A stretch of DNA of 12,811 nt from Raineya sp964654605 (lineage in GTDB: Bacteria > Bacteroidota > Bacteroidia > Cytophagales > Thermonemataceae), in assembly GCA_964654605.1 (NCBI GenBank), contig CAZZLW010000031.1:1-12811 (forward strand). The letters run 5' to 3'. This document shows positions 1 to 5,749 of this stretch, one piece after another (position 1 is the stretch's first letter; every line of letters starts with the position of its first letter). Under the pieces are notes generated by a model. That model did no database searches. It was not told the DNA's origin and was given only the letters and a program-made list of their open reading frames with translations. The translations under genes were made by a program, and so were the position numbers.

Positions 1-123
1 GTGGCAAGACCAATTCAAGGCTTTAATCATACGCTATGAAACCAGAGTAGATACGTGGGTAAATTTGTTAATTTTATCCTTTATGGTCATTTTTATCCGA
101 AGAATTATCAAAAAAAATAAATC
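1..123 (-). pseudogene. Decayed continuation of the TonB-dependent receptor barrel
   Basis: Reading on past the TAG at 124-126, the same frame meets another TAG at 34-36. The frame shifted by one reads FFDNSSDKNDHKG and later IYPRIYSGFIAYD but has several stops, and the third frame stops almost at once with TGA TAA. A run of eight A on the plus strand (110-117) is a likely slippage site: shifting there joins the receptor frame to the FFDNSSDKNDHKG frame. These peptides resemble barrel sequence only loosely, so that they are receptor remnants is inference. The absence of any open frame is seen directly. Confidence 0.45.
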
Positions 124-1023
124 CTAAACAACCTCAATATAATCTCTAAAAGTTACTCGTAAATTATTAAGATTTTCATATTCATAGTTGCTATAAATAA
201 ACTTAGTATGGAGGTTTTTATGATTTAGCCCTAAGTTGATGAAATTGGTACTAACGGCAGTGCTGTCAGCATAGCTTATAAACTTTCCTTGCATATCAAC
301 TAATCTACGATTACTTCTATTTCCACTTTGAGTAGCTATGGAAAGGTTGATTTCCGTTCCTCCCTGATAACTCTGAAATAAGTCCACTGCAATACCTGAA
401 CGAGAGAAGCGATTTTCAGAAAATCCTAAGTCAGTTTGCACATTCGCAAACGATTTGGCAGTAGAGCTTTGTGTAATAATATTGATAACGCAAAGTTCTG
501 CCAATCCACCATAAATTGCAGAACCTGCACCCCTGATGATTTCTATACGTTTAATTTGGCTGATAGGAATACGCATACCAAATACCAGTGTTCCAAAACT
601 ATTCTCGTTAAGGATATTCCCATCTACCAGAAAAAGGAATTTACCTTCTTCTGCCCAGTTCCCTCTGATAGCTAAGCCAATAGCATTTTCATAATTATGA
701 GCAAAGTGTAAGCCAGGGACTAACCTCAAAAGATCTATTAAATCTCTCGCTCCACTATTTTTAATTTCTTCTTCACTGATAACAGAAATAATTCCTGGGC
801 TTTCTCTCAAAGATATCTCTTTGAAACTGGCAATAGAAGTACGTTCTTCTTCTTCTTTTTGGATAAGCTTTAACAATTCAGTAGGGTCAGCTTTGAATAA
901 CTTGATGCCATCTTTCTGCACAGCAGTAGAATCTTGCCCGAAACTTGAAAAGCAGAACAAAAAAAGTAAGAAGCTACAAGCACCACACAATAAAAAATTG
1001 GGAGAATAGGTGGAGGGGTGCAT
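124..1023 (-). pseudogene. TonB-dependent receptor, 5' part only (signal peptide, plug, start of barrel)
   Basis: The open part encodes 299 residues of an outer-membrane TonB-dependent receptor, the type that imports siderophores, haem, vitamins or glycans using TonB energy. A hydrophobic signal peptide covers about residues 11-29 (cleavage probably near FSSFGQ). The plug domain spans roughly 73-186: ESPGIISVISEEEI, then LIDLLRLVPGL, LAIRGN, FLVDG, and the typical IKRIEIIRGAGSAIYGG followed by INIIT. Only the first few barrel strands follow before a TAG at 124-126. Family members usually have 600-1000 residues with 22 barrel strands, so this product could not form a pore. Downstream bases to the window edge are closed in all three frames, pointing to decay rather than a single nonsense change. 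The substrate cannot be told. The start is ATG at 1021-1023, with no Shine-Dalgarno sequence. I am sure of the family and fairly sure of the pseudogene status. Confidence 0.8.
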
Positions 1024-1099
1024 AGTGATAAGATTTAAAGAGTTAGAAAAAACAACTTTTACACTTACACAAAAGAAGTATGAAAAAACTTCAAAAAAG

Positions 1100-1107
1100 C
1101 AAATCTA
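1100..1107 (-). promoter_or_regulatory. Candidate -7 box for the receptor gene
   Basis: On the minus strand this reads TAGATTTG, a full match to the Bacteroidota -7 consensus TAnnTTTG, about 77 bases before the ATG. The expected -33 TTTG is represented only by TTTT with a 22-base gap. The match is suggestive but could arise by chance in AT-rich DNA. Confidence 0.3.
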
Positions 1108-1248
1108 CTAGATACCCTCCTTTTTCATTAAAACGCTTGATGTATAGAATAATAGATTGCTTGCTTTTACTAAGTACAACCTCTATGTACTTTGCTAACT
1201 TTTCCTTATCAATACTTTAATATTCTAATGGATACTTCATACAGAGTA

Positions 1249-1289
1249 TTTACTCTTCAAAGACACCAAGCGTCTTAATTTAGAGTAAA
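1249..1289. other. Two-tier inverted repeat
   Basis: TTTACTCT (1249-1256) pairs with AGAGTAAA (1282-1289). Inside it AAGAC (1260-1264) pairs with GTCTT (1272-1276) around a seven-base loop. A competing pairing, AATACT (1211-1216) with AGTATT (1245-1250), overlaps the outer arm by two bases. It lies about 240 bases before purA, upstream of the purA promoter candidate, so a leader role for purA is unlikely. It could belong to an unannotated small RNA, be an operator, or be chance. Confidence 0.3.
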
Positions 1290-1474
1290 AATTTATTGAT
1301 ACAAAGATAAGACTTTTTGAGATATTTTACAAGTTTTTTTATTATTTTCTTATCGGAATTTTGATAAGTTTTTGGCATACAAAATATTGAATAATAACTC
1401 AACTTGAACAAAAGCAAGCACAATCAATTAAATAGCCATCTTAATTTTAGACAATTAGCTTTTTTACAAATCCT

Positions 1475-1507
1475 TTTGCGAATAGTGCATTTTTTTATGT
1501 ACTTTTA
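1475..1507 (+). promoter_or_regulatory. Probable purA promoter
   Basis: TTTG (1475-1478), a 21-base spacer, then TACTTTTA (1500-1507), which matches seven of eight positions of the Bacteroidota -7 consensus TAnnTTTG. Transcription would begin around 1513-1515, giving a leader of about 14 bases before the purA ATG at 1528. The spacing is the same as in the promoter near the right end of the window. Confidence 0.45.
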
Positions 1508-1527
1508 CCGCCTAAAATTTTATCAGA

Positions 1528-2805
1528 ATGAAAGCAGATGTACTTTTAGGCTTGCAATGGGGTGATGAAGGAAAAGGAAAAGTAGTGGATTTCTTGGCTC
1601 GTGAATATCAGGTGGTAGCTCGCTTTCAGGGCGGTCCGAACGCAGGGCATACTCTTGAATTTGACGGCTTCAAATATGTGCTTCATCAAATTCCTTCGGG
1701 TATTTTTCACCCTAATACTTTCAACATAATCGGTAATGGGGTGGTGCTTGATGTTATTGTTTTTCGCAAAGAGGTGCTGGCTCTTGGCAAAGAAATTTCA
1801 GAAATTGCCTCTAAAATTCTCATTTCCAAGAAAACACAACTAATCATTCCTACACATAGGCTTTTAGATGCCGCCTCCGAAGCCGCCAAAGGTAACGAAA
1901 AAATTGGCTCTACACTCAAAGGTATCACACCTACTTATATGGACAAAATTGGGCGGAATGGCTTGCGAGTGGGTGATATTTTGAGTTCCGATTTTCAGCA
2001 TAAATACGAAAAATTGCGTAATAAACATTTAGGATTGCTCAAACAATACAATTTTACTGATTTTGATTTAGAAACTTTGGAAAAAGATTTTCAGGAAGCG
2101 ATTGTTTTTCTGAAAACACATTTCCATTTTGCCGATACCGAATATTGGCTCAATGAGGCATTGCTATCAGGAAAGAAAGTCCTTGCCGAAGGGGCTCAAG
2201 GCTCACTTTTGGACATAGATTTTGGCTCGTATCCTTTCGTAACAAGTTCCAACACGCTCACAGCAGGGGCTTGTATAGGTTTGGGACTTGCTCCGCACAA
2301 AATTGGCAAAGTAATGGGTATTTTCAAAGCCTATTGCACACGCGTAGGTGCAGGACCTTTCCCCACCGAACTGCACGATGAGATAGGCGAAGCCATTCGC
2401 AAGGAAGGCAGAGAATTTGGAGCAACCACAGGCAGACCTCGCCGTTGTGGTTGGCTGGATTTGCCCGCTCTCAAATACGCCATTATGCTCAATGGGGTTG
2501 ATGAACTCTTTATGATGAAAGCAGATGTTTTGAGCATTGTAGATGAAATACAGGTTTGTACGCACTACAAACTTGCCGATGGCACTATCACCGATAAGAT
2601 GCCTTATTGCTTGCTCTCGGAGCCTGTACAGCCGATTTACAAAACTTTTGCAGGCTGGAAAGATAAACTTCGCGATGCCAAAAACTTTGACGAGTTACCC
2701 GAAAGCCTAAAACAATATGTGAAATTCATTGAAAACGAAGTAAAAGTGCCTATTACGCTTATTTCGGTGGGTCCCGATAGGTCGCAGACGATACGGAAGG
2801 CGTAA
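1528..2805 (+). CDS. purA: Adenylosuccinate synthetase PurA
   Basis: This cytosolic enzyme catalyses the first committed step of AMP synthesis, joining IMP and aspartate with GTP hydrolysis to give adenylosuccinate. The 425-residue product is close to the usual 430. Family residues fall at nearly the same numbers as in E. coli PurA: the P-loop WGDEGKGK at 11-18 with catalytic Asp13, NAGHT with His41, the IMP-binding segment GSTLKGITPTYMDKIGR with Thr129 and Arg143, and GATTGRPRRCGWLD at 298-311 with Arg303 and Arg305. The guanine-binding segment is MKADVLS at 330-336, where enterobacteria have TKLD. SVGPDR lies near the C terminus. The gene appears complete. ATG at 1528 sits just after a promoter-like site, with no Shine-Dalgarno sequence. 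No other purine gene is present; a small ftsL-like gene follows after 49 bases. Confidence 0.99.
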   Translation: MKADVLLGLQWGDEGKGKVVDFLAREYQVVARFQGGPNAGHTLEFDGFKYVLHQIPSGIFHPNTFNIIGNGVVLDVIVFRKEVLALGKEISEIASKILISKKTQLIIPTHRLLDAASEAAKGNEKIGSTLKGITPTYMDKIGRNGLRVGDILSSDFQHKYEKLRNKHLGLLKQYNFTDFDLETLEKDFQEAIVFLKTHFHFADTEYWLNEALLSGKKVLAEGAQGSLLDIDFGSYPFVTSSNTLTAGACIGLGLAPHKIGKVMGIFKAYCTRVGAGPFPTELHDEIGEAIRKEGREFGATTGRPRRCGWLDLPALKYAIMLNGVDELFMMKADVLSIVDEIQVCTHYKLADGTITDKMPYCLLSEPVQPIYKTFAGWKDKLRDAKNFDELPESLKQYVKFIENEVKVPITLISVGPDRSQTIRKA

Positions 2806-2830
2806 ATGAGGATTTTTGCAAAAAAATTAC

Positions 2831-2838
2831 TATCTTTG
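2831..2838 (+). promoter_or_regulatory. -7 box of a separate ftsL promoter
   Basis: TATCTTTG matches the TAnnTTTG consensus fully and lies 16 bases before the ATG at 2855. The nearest upstream TTTG (2815-2818) leaves only 12 bases between boxes, too short for a normal -33 element, so the promoter is either -7 dominated or coincidental. If used, ftsL has its own start in addition to read-through from purA. Confidence 0.4.
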
Positions 2839-2854
2839 TTCCAAAACTGCAACA

Positions 2855-3235
2855 ATGTTTTTCCCTGAAAATCGTTATCAAGATAGCGTTTCCGAACGCC
2901 CCGAAGCCAAGCGTAGCATATTTTCTTGGATTGATAGTTGGGCAAATTTTACGCTTATCTTGCCGCGTCGCAAGCCTACAAGCTATTTGCCTTATGTGCT
3001 GTTTCTTACTTTTTTAGGAATTTTGTACATCAGCAATGCTCACTTGGCAAGAAAAATACAACGCGAAACAATGTTGCTGGAAAAAGAAGTTACCAACTTA
3101 CGTACCGACTACACCCATACGCAAGCCAAATATATGAACAGCATCAAATATTCAGAAGTTGAAAAAAAAGCCAAACAATTTGGATTGGAACGTGTAGAAA
3201 AAGTGCCTTATCAGATTGTGGTGAGCAAAGAGTAA
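2855..3235 (+). CDS. ftsL: FtsL-like cell division protein (Bacteroidota type)
   Basis: The predicted 126-residue bitopic membrane protein has the layout of FtsL: a cytoplasmic tail (1-42), one transmembrane segment (about 44-60, YLPYVLFLTFLGILYIS), then a periplasmic coiled coil (about 64-100, heptad-like ARKIQRETMLLEKEVTNL) and a short C-terminal part with VEKKAKQFGLERV. The LAxxxGL-type end and the N-[AG]-x-x-A-x-K-x-x-R step after the membrane fit the Bacteroidota FtsL family, which is thought to link FtsQ/FtsB-type partners to septal peptidoglycan synthesis by FtsI/FtsW. I chose ATG 2855 over an upstream in-frame TTG at 2816 because the TTG would lie ahead of the -7 box at 2831-2838. It is unusual that rsmH, ftsI and other division-cluster genes, normally beside ftsL, are absent here. 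Another DivIC/FtsB-like coiled-coil protein is the main alternative. Confidence 0.72.
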   Translation: MFFPENRYQDSVSERPEAKRSIFSWIDSWANFTLILPRRKPTSYLPYVLFLTFLGILYISNAHLARKIQRETMLLEKEVTNLRTDYTHTQAKYMNSIKYSEVEKKAKQFGLERVEKVPYQIVVSKE

Positions 3236-3539
3236 AGGGTATTGAGTATAAAGTAGCGGTCAAACTAAAAGGATATTTGTAAGCATACAAGGCTATTACG
3301 TGAGTTACAAGGTTAAAAATTTGATTATCAGGTTTTTATTTTAATAACTCAAACCACCCCTTATTCCCCTCCTTGAAAAGGAGGGGAGATAATTACATCT
3401 AAAATTTTGATTTTCAGGTGTATAGCTCCCCTCTCCTTTGGAGAGAGGCTTGGGGGTGAGGTCAAAAAAAAATGAAAAAACTCAAAACTTGAGATTTTAT
3501 CAAGTCTTATTTCCGTTTTCATATTTAACATCTAACACT
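3236..3539. other. 304-base intergenic region holding a palindromic repeat
   Basis: The gap between ftsL and the TraB/GumN gene has no credible coding frame. It contains the compound repeat at 3349-3463, a 19-base near-direct repeat (3315-3333 and 3401-3419) and, just before the next gene, two mutually exclusive small hairpins: CTCAA/TTGAG (3481-3485, 3489-3493) and ACTTGA/TCAAGT (3487-3492, 3500-3505). I see no promoter matching the Bacteroidota consensus for the downstream gene. Confidence 0.6.
3349..3463. repeat. Compound palindromic intergenic repeat (MITE-like)
   Basis: Two inverted half-units flank a spacer. The left unit has TCCCCTCCTT/AAGGAGGGGA (3365-3374, 3378-3387), a ten-base-pair hairpin with a three-base loop. 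The right unit has CTCTCC/GGAGAG around TTT (3431-3436, 3440-3445). The reverse complement of the right unit aligns with the left one along most of its length, including the outer CCACCCC (3354-3360) against GGGGGTGAGG (3452-3461). The spacer also pairs: TACATCT (3394-3400) with AGGTGTA (3416-3422), with one G-U. The GC-rich arms stand out from the AT-rich surroundings. No transposase is present, so it is non-autonomous or purely structural. It may also end transcription from purA-ftsL. Confidence 0.65.
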
Positions 3540-4523
3540 ATGAAAAAAATTTGGATTTTAGTGCTTACATTTTGGGCGGTATATCAAGCAGAGGCTCAGA
3601 AAACCAAAAAGAAAGAAAAAGACCAAAAAAATTCCGAAGTTTCGCTGAATTTAGCAGATAAAAATGCGGTCGTTTTAGAAAACTCGGTATTTTGGGAAAT
3701 TTCGGGCAATGGGCTTAGCTCACCCTCGTACCTTTTTGGAACGCATCATCTTTATCCTGCGGATAGTATCAAGAAAAACGATTTTATCAAGGAAAAAATA
3801 AAAGCCTGCCAAATGGTAGTTGGGGAGCTGGCGATGGATAACCTGCTGGCTCTTACAATGGCAACAATGAAGTATTCTATAATGAAAGATACCACCTTGC
3901 AAGATTTATTAGGCGAAAAGAACTATCAGCGAGTTGATGAATATATGAAGAAAAATTTGGGGATGGGGGTAGCGATGTTTAATCGTATGCGTCCTATGGT
4001 AATTGTGCAAACCATTTCGGCTCAAAAGGTTGCCCAAGCACTTGGTAAAGATAACAAAATGGGCGGAATGGACGCTATGTCGGGCAATATTGATTACTAT
4101 TTCCAAGAATATGGAAAAAGCCTTGGTAAAGAGATAGCAGGGCTTGAAACCGTAGAATTTCAGGCAAAAACGCTTTTGCATAGCATACCGCTCAAACGTC
4201 AAGCAGAAATGCTTATGGAAGCCATTGAGGAAAAGGAAACGCAATCGGTGGAAACCTATAAAAAGCTCAATCAATACTACAAAGAGCAAAATCTCAACGA
4301 ACTTGGCAAGTTGAGTTTTGATGAAAAAATGATGAAAAAAGATGAATACGACAACTTGCTCAAAAAACGCAATGACGCTTGGTTGCCTCAGATAGAAAAA
4401 ATTATCCGAGAAAAATCTGCTTTCTTTGCCGTAGGAGCATTGCATTTGGTAGGTACCGATGGTGTTATTTATCAACTTCGTCAGAAAGGATACAACGTAA
4501 AACCCTTAAAAATTCGCTTGTAG
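3540..4523 (+). CDS. TraB/GumN family protein, secreted
   Basis: This 327-residue protein belongs to the TraB/GumN family (PF01963), related to the TIKI and EreA metal-dependent hydrolases. No substrate is known for most bacterial members. A signal peptide covers residues 1-19 with a likely cut at AEA/Q; there is no lipobox cysteine, so it should be periplasmic or secreted. The two family signatures are present: GTHHLYP at 67-73 followed by VVGELAMD around 93-100, and, at the end, AVGALHLVGTDGV (297-309) leading to LRQKGYNVKPL. The middle is helical and Lys/Met-rich. I chose ATG 3540 because it gives a clean signal peptide; the longer frame from a TTG at 3438 would begin inside the palindromic repeat. 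The stop is one base before the next ATG, indicating coupled expression with the small membrane protein. Confidence 0.88.
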   Translation: MKKIWILVLTFWAVYQAEAQKTKKKEKDQKNSEVSLNLADKNAVVLENSVFWEISGNGLSSPSYLFGTHHLYPADSIKKNDFIKEKIKACQMVVGELAMDNLLALTMATMKYSIMKDTTLQDLLGEKNYQRVDEYMKKNLGMGVAMFNRMRPMVIVQTISAQKVAQALGKDNKMGGMDAMSGNIDYYFQEYGKSLGKEIAGLETVEFQAKTLLHSIPLKRQAEMLMEAIEEKETQSVETYKKLNQYYKEQNLNELGKLSFDEKMMKKDEYDNLLKKRNDAWLPQIEKIIREKSAFFAVGALHLVGTDGVIYQLRQKGYNVKPLKIRL

Positions 4524-4524
4524 A

Positions 4525-4899
4525 ATGGTTTTTATTCTGATAGCCTTGGCAGTTTTTGCCTCACAATACTTTTTGCACTGGCAAATATGGACAATTAGCC
4601 TGATTAGCTTTGTAGTGGGTGCGGTTTTGGGGCGTACTGCTTGGGGAACTTTCTTTTCGGCTTTTTTTGCTGTTTTTTTGGTGTGGTCGGGAATGGCTTT
4701 TTGGCAAGATATTCAAAATGACCAAATACTTTCGGCACGGATTGCCTCAATGTTTGGCTTTCCAGCGGTAGGCGAATGGTTTTTTGTAGTTTCAGGAGCT
4801 GTAGGAGGGGTACTGGCTTCTTTTTCTTGTATTTCGGGTTATTATTTGAAAAGAATTTTCATTCAACCGCCGCCCAAAACGCCAATTTCGGGCAGATAA
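4525..4899 (+). CDS. Small four-TM membrane protein of unknown function
   Basis: I do not recognise a family for this 124-residue protein. Hydrophobic stretches at about 2-17, 20-38, 41-60 and 83-105 predict four membrane segments. Trp57 and Trp62 lie in the loop after the third segment, and the C-terminal tail (KRIFIQPPPKTPISGR) is basic and Pro-rich. Glycine patterns (FVVGAVLG, SGAVGGVLAS) suggest packed helices. The ATG follows the TraB/GumN stop by one base, so the two are probably translationally coupled and may work together at the inner membrane and periplasm; that is inference. Its stop lies one base from the stop of the opposing gene, with no terminator between. Confidence 0.75.
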   Translation: MVFILIALAVFASQYFLHWQIWTISLISFVVGAVLGRTAWGTFFSAFFAVFLVWSGMAFWQDIQNDQILSARIASMFGFPAVGEWFFVVSGAVGGVLASFSCISGYYLKRIFIQPPPKTPISGR

Positions 4900-4900
4900 G

Positions 4901-5686
4901 TTAGGCAGAAATGGGCTTAACTTCCATATAAAGTTGGGCAATCAGTTCTAAAAGAGGTTGTAAATCCGAATGTAAGCCTTCTTGTTTGCTTTTGAGTTCA
5001 AATTTTAAGTTGCCATTTTCGGCAGGCGAAGCATAGTTTTTCTGATGAAAAACAGCCTTTACGTTGTAAATCGTGATTTTTTTGGTTTTTGATTTGAATT
5101 TTCTCGCCCTGTATTTGTTTTGCTTATTTTTTACAATTATTTTTTGGCTTACCGAAATGAAAAGGTGCGTTTTATCGGCAAGAATGGTTTTTAATGCTAC
5201 AATAGGGCGAACATAGGTATTGGCGGCGATGTTGTATTTTTCTGTCTTGTACAGGTTGGTATCGGTTCTGCAACTCTCATCAGGCAAAAAGTTTAATTTT
5301 GCTTCAATTTTCTGATTGGTTTCAAAAGATAAAAAACGAAAAAGCGGCAAAAAATAATTTTGCGTTAAATCTTCTAAATGAGAATTGGGCAAAATGTAAT
5401 AAATTATAAATTTATTTTTTCGGTATTTGTTAATTACACTTGCAAGCAAAAAAGCCACTAAAACAGACCACCAACTTATTAGCCAGAAAGAAAGCAGAAG
5501 CGTAAAAAGGAAAGTGAAAGCAAAATAAAGGTTATGCTTTTTCTTGTTTTTCTCCTGCCATTCAATATGGGCTTTGTAATTGGCAAGAAATTCTTTCAGC
5601 AAGGCAATCCACTCATCGGGTAAATAAGAGCCTTCTATTTCACCTTTTTTCAAGAAATCTTCCTGCTGTGATGTAAGCATATTCAT
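4901..5686 (-). CDS. Unrecognised protein with a two-TM hairpin and a basic C-terminal region
   Basis: The 261-residue product matches no family I know. Residues 1-48 are hydrophilic and probably helical (QQEDFLKKGEIE, then LLKEFLANYKAHIEWQEKNK). Two membrane segments follow at about 52-70 and 72-86, separated by SWW. Residues 90-261 form a soluble domain with mixed beta-like stretches and a strongly basic patch near 195-215 (KNKQNKYRARKFKSKTKK). The plan resembles DUF3137-type membrane proteins, but I cannot confirm that. ATG 5684-5686 was taken as start; ATG two codons later is equally possible. It lies 63 bases downstream of the acyl-CoA dehydrogenase on the same strand but behind a terminator, so it probably has its own weak promoter or depends on read-through. 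Confidence 0.75.
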   Translation of the reverse strand: MNMLTSQQEDFLKKGEIEGSYLPDEWIALLKEFLANYKAHIEWQEKNKKKHNLYFAFTFLFTLLLSFWLISWWSVLVAFLLASVINKYRKNKFIIYYILPNSHLEDLTQNYFLPLFRFLSFETNQKIEAKLNFLPDESCRTDTNLYKTEKYNIAANTYVRPIVALKTILADKTHLFISVSQKIIVKNKQNKYRARKFKSKTKKITIYNVKAVFHQKNYASPAENGNLKFELKSKQEGLHSDLQPLLELIAQLYMEVKPISA

Positions 5687-5711
5687 TGCTATTTTGAGAT
5701 TATGTGGAAGG

Positions 5712-5741
5712 AAAGGGCTTTACCAAATAGCAAAGCCCCTT
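5712..5741 (-). terminator. Intrinsic terminator of the acyl-CoA dehydrogenase gene
   Basis: On the minus strand AAGGGGCTTT pairs with AAAGCCCTTT: ten base pairs with one G-U, around a ten-base loop (5722-5731). The stem is followed by a short pyrimidine stretch (TTTCCTTCC on the minus strand). It begins nine bases after the stop codon at 5750-5752, as expected for a Rho-independent terminator. Confidence 0.7.
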
Positions 5742-5749
5742 GCGAAGCA

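Larger units (their letters stand above)
1024..1527. other. 504-base gene-free AT-rich region with small hairpins
   Basis: The region lies between the divergently oriented receptor remnant and purA. I find no plausible coding frame or tRNA in it. It holds two small inverted repeats: AAGTAC/GTACTT at 1172-1177 and 1187-1192, and a two-tier hairpin at 1249-1289. The purA promoter candidate is at its right end and a possible receptor -7 box at its left end. The remainder is low-complexity A/T-rich sequence with no structure I can name. Confidence 0.6.

Noticed and set aside
2518..2538. PurA MKADVLS instead of TKLD in the guanine-binding site
   Set aside because: The Asp that contacts guanine is kept, and I recall similar MK[AS]DVL forms in other Bacteroidota, so it is probably lineage-typical and not a defect.
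2203..2565. 120-codon minus-strand frame inside purA
   Set aside because: It is the mirror of a highly conserved enzyme gene and has a biased, domain-free product.
2816..2854. Longer ftsL from TTG 2816
   Set aside because: The TTG lies upstream of the -7 box TATCTTTG (2831-2838), and the extra residues show no family resemblance.
2806..2868. Twenty-codon frame starting with ATG right after the purA stop
   Set aside because: It overlaps the ftsL start in another frame and has no recognisable features; it looks like chance.
3349..3463. CRISPR-like repeats
   Set aside because: There are only two inverted half-units, no regular spacers and no cas genes.
3438..3539. Longer TraB/GumN protein from TTG 3438
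   Set aside because: It would begin inside the palindromic repeat and bury the clear signal peptide that starts at ATG 3540.
3909..4475. 188-codon frame on the minus strand opposite the TraB/GumN gene
   Set aside because: It is rich in Phe, His and Cys with no domain, as expected for the complement of a coding strand.
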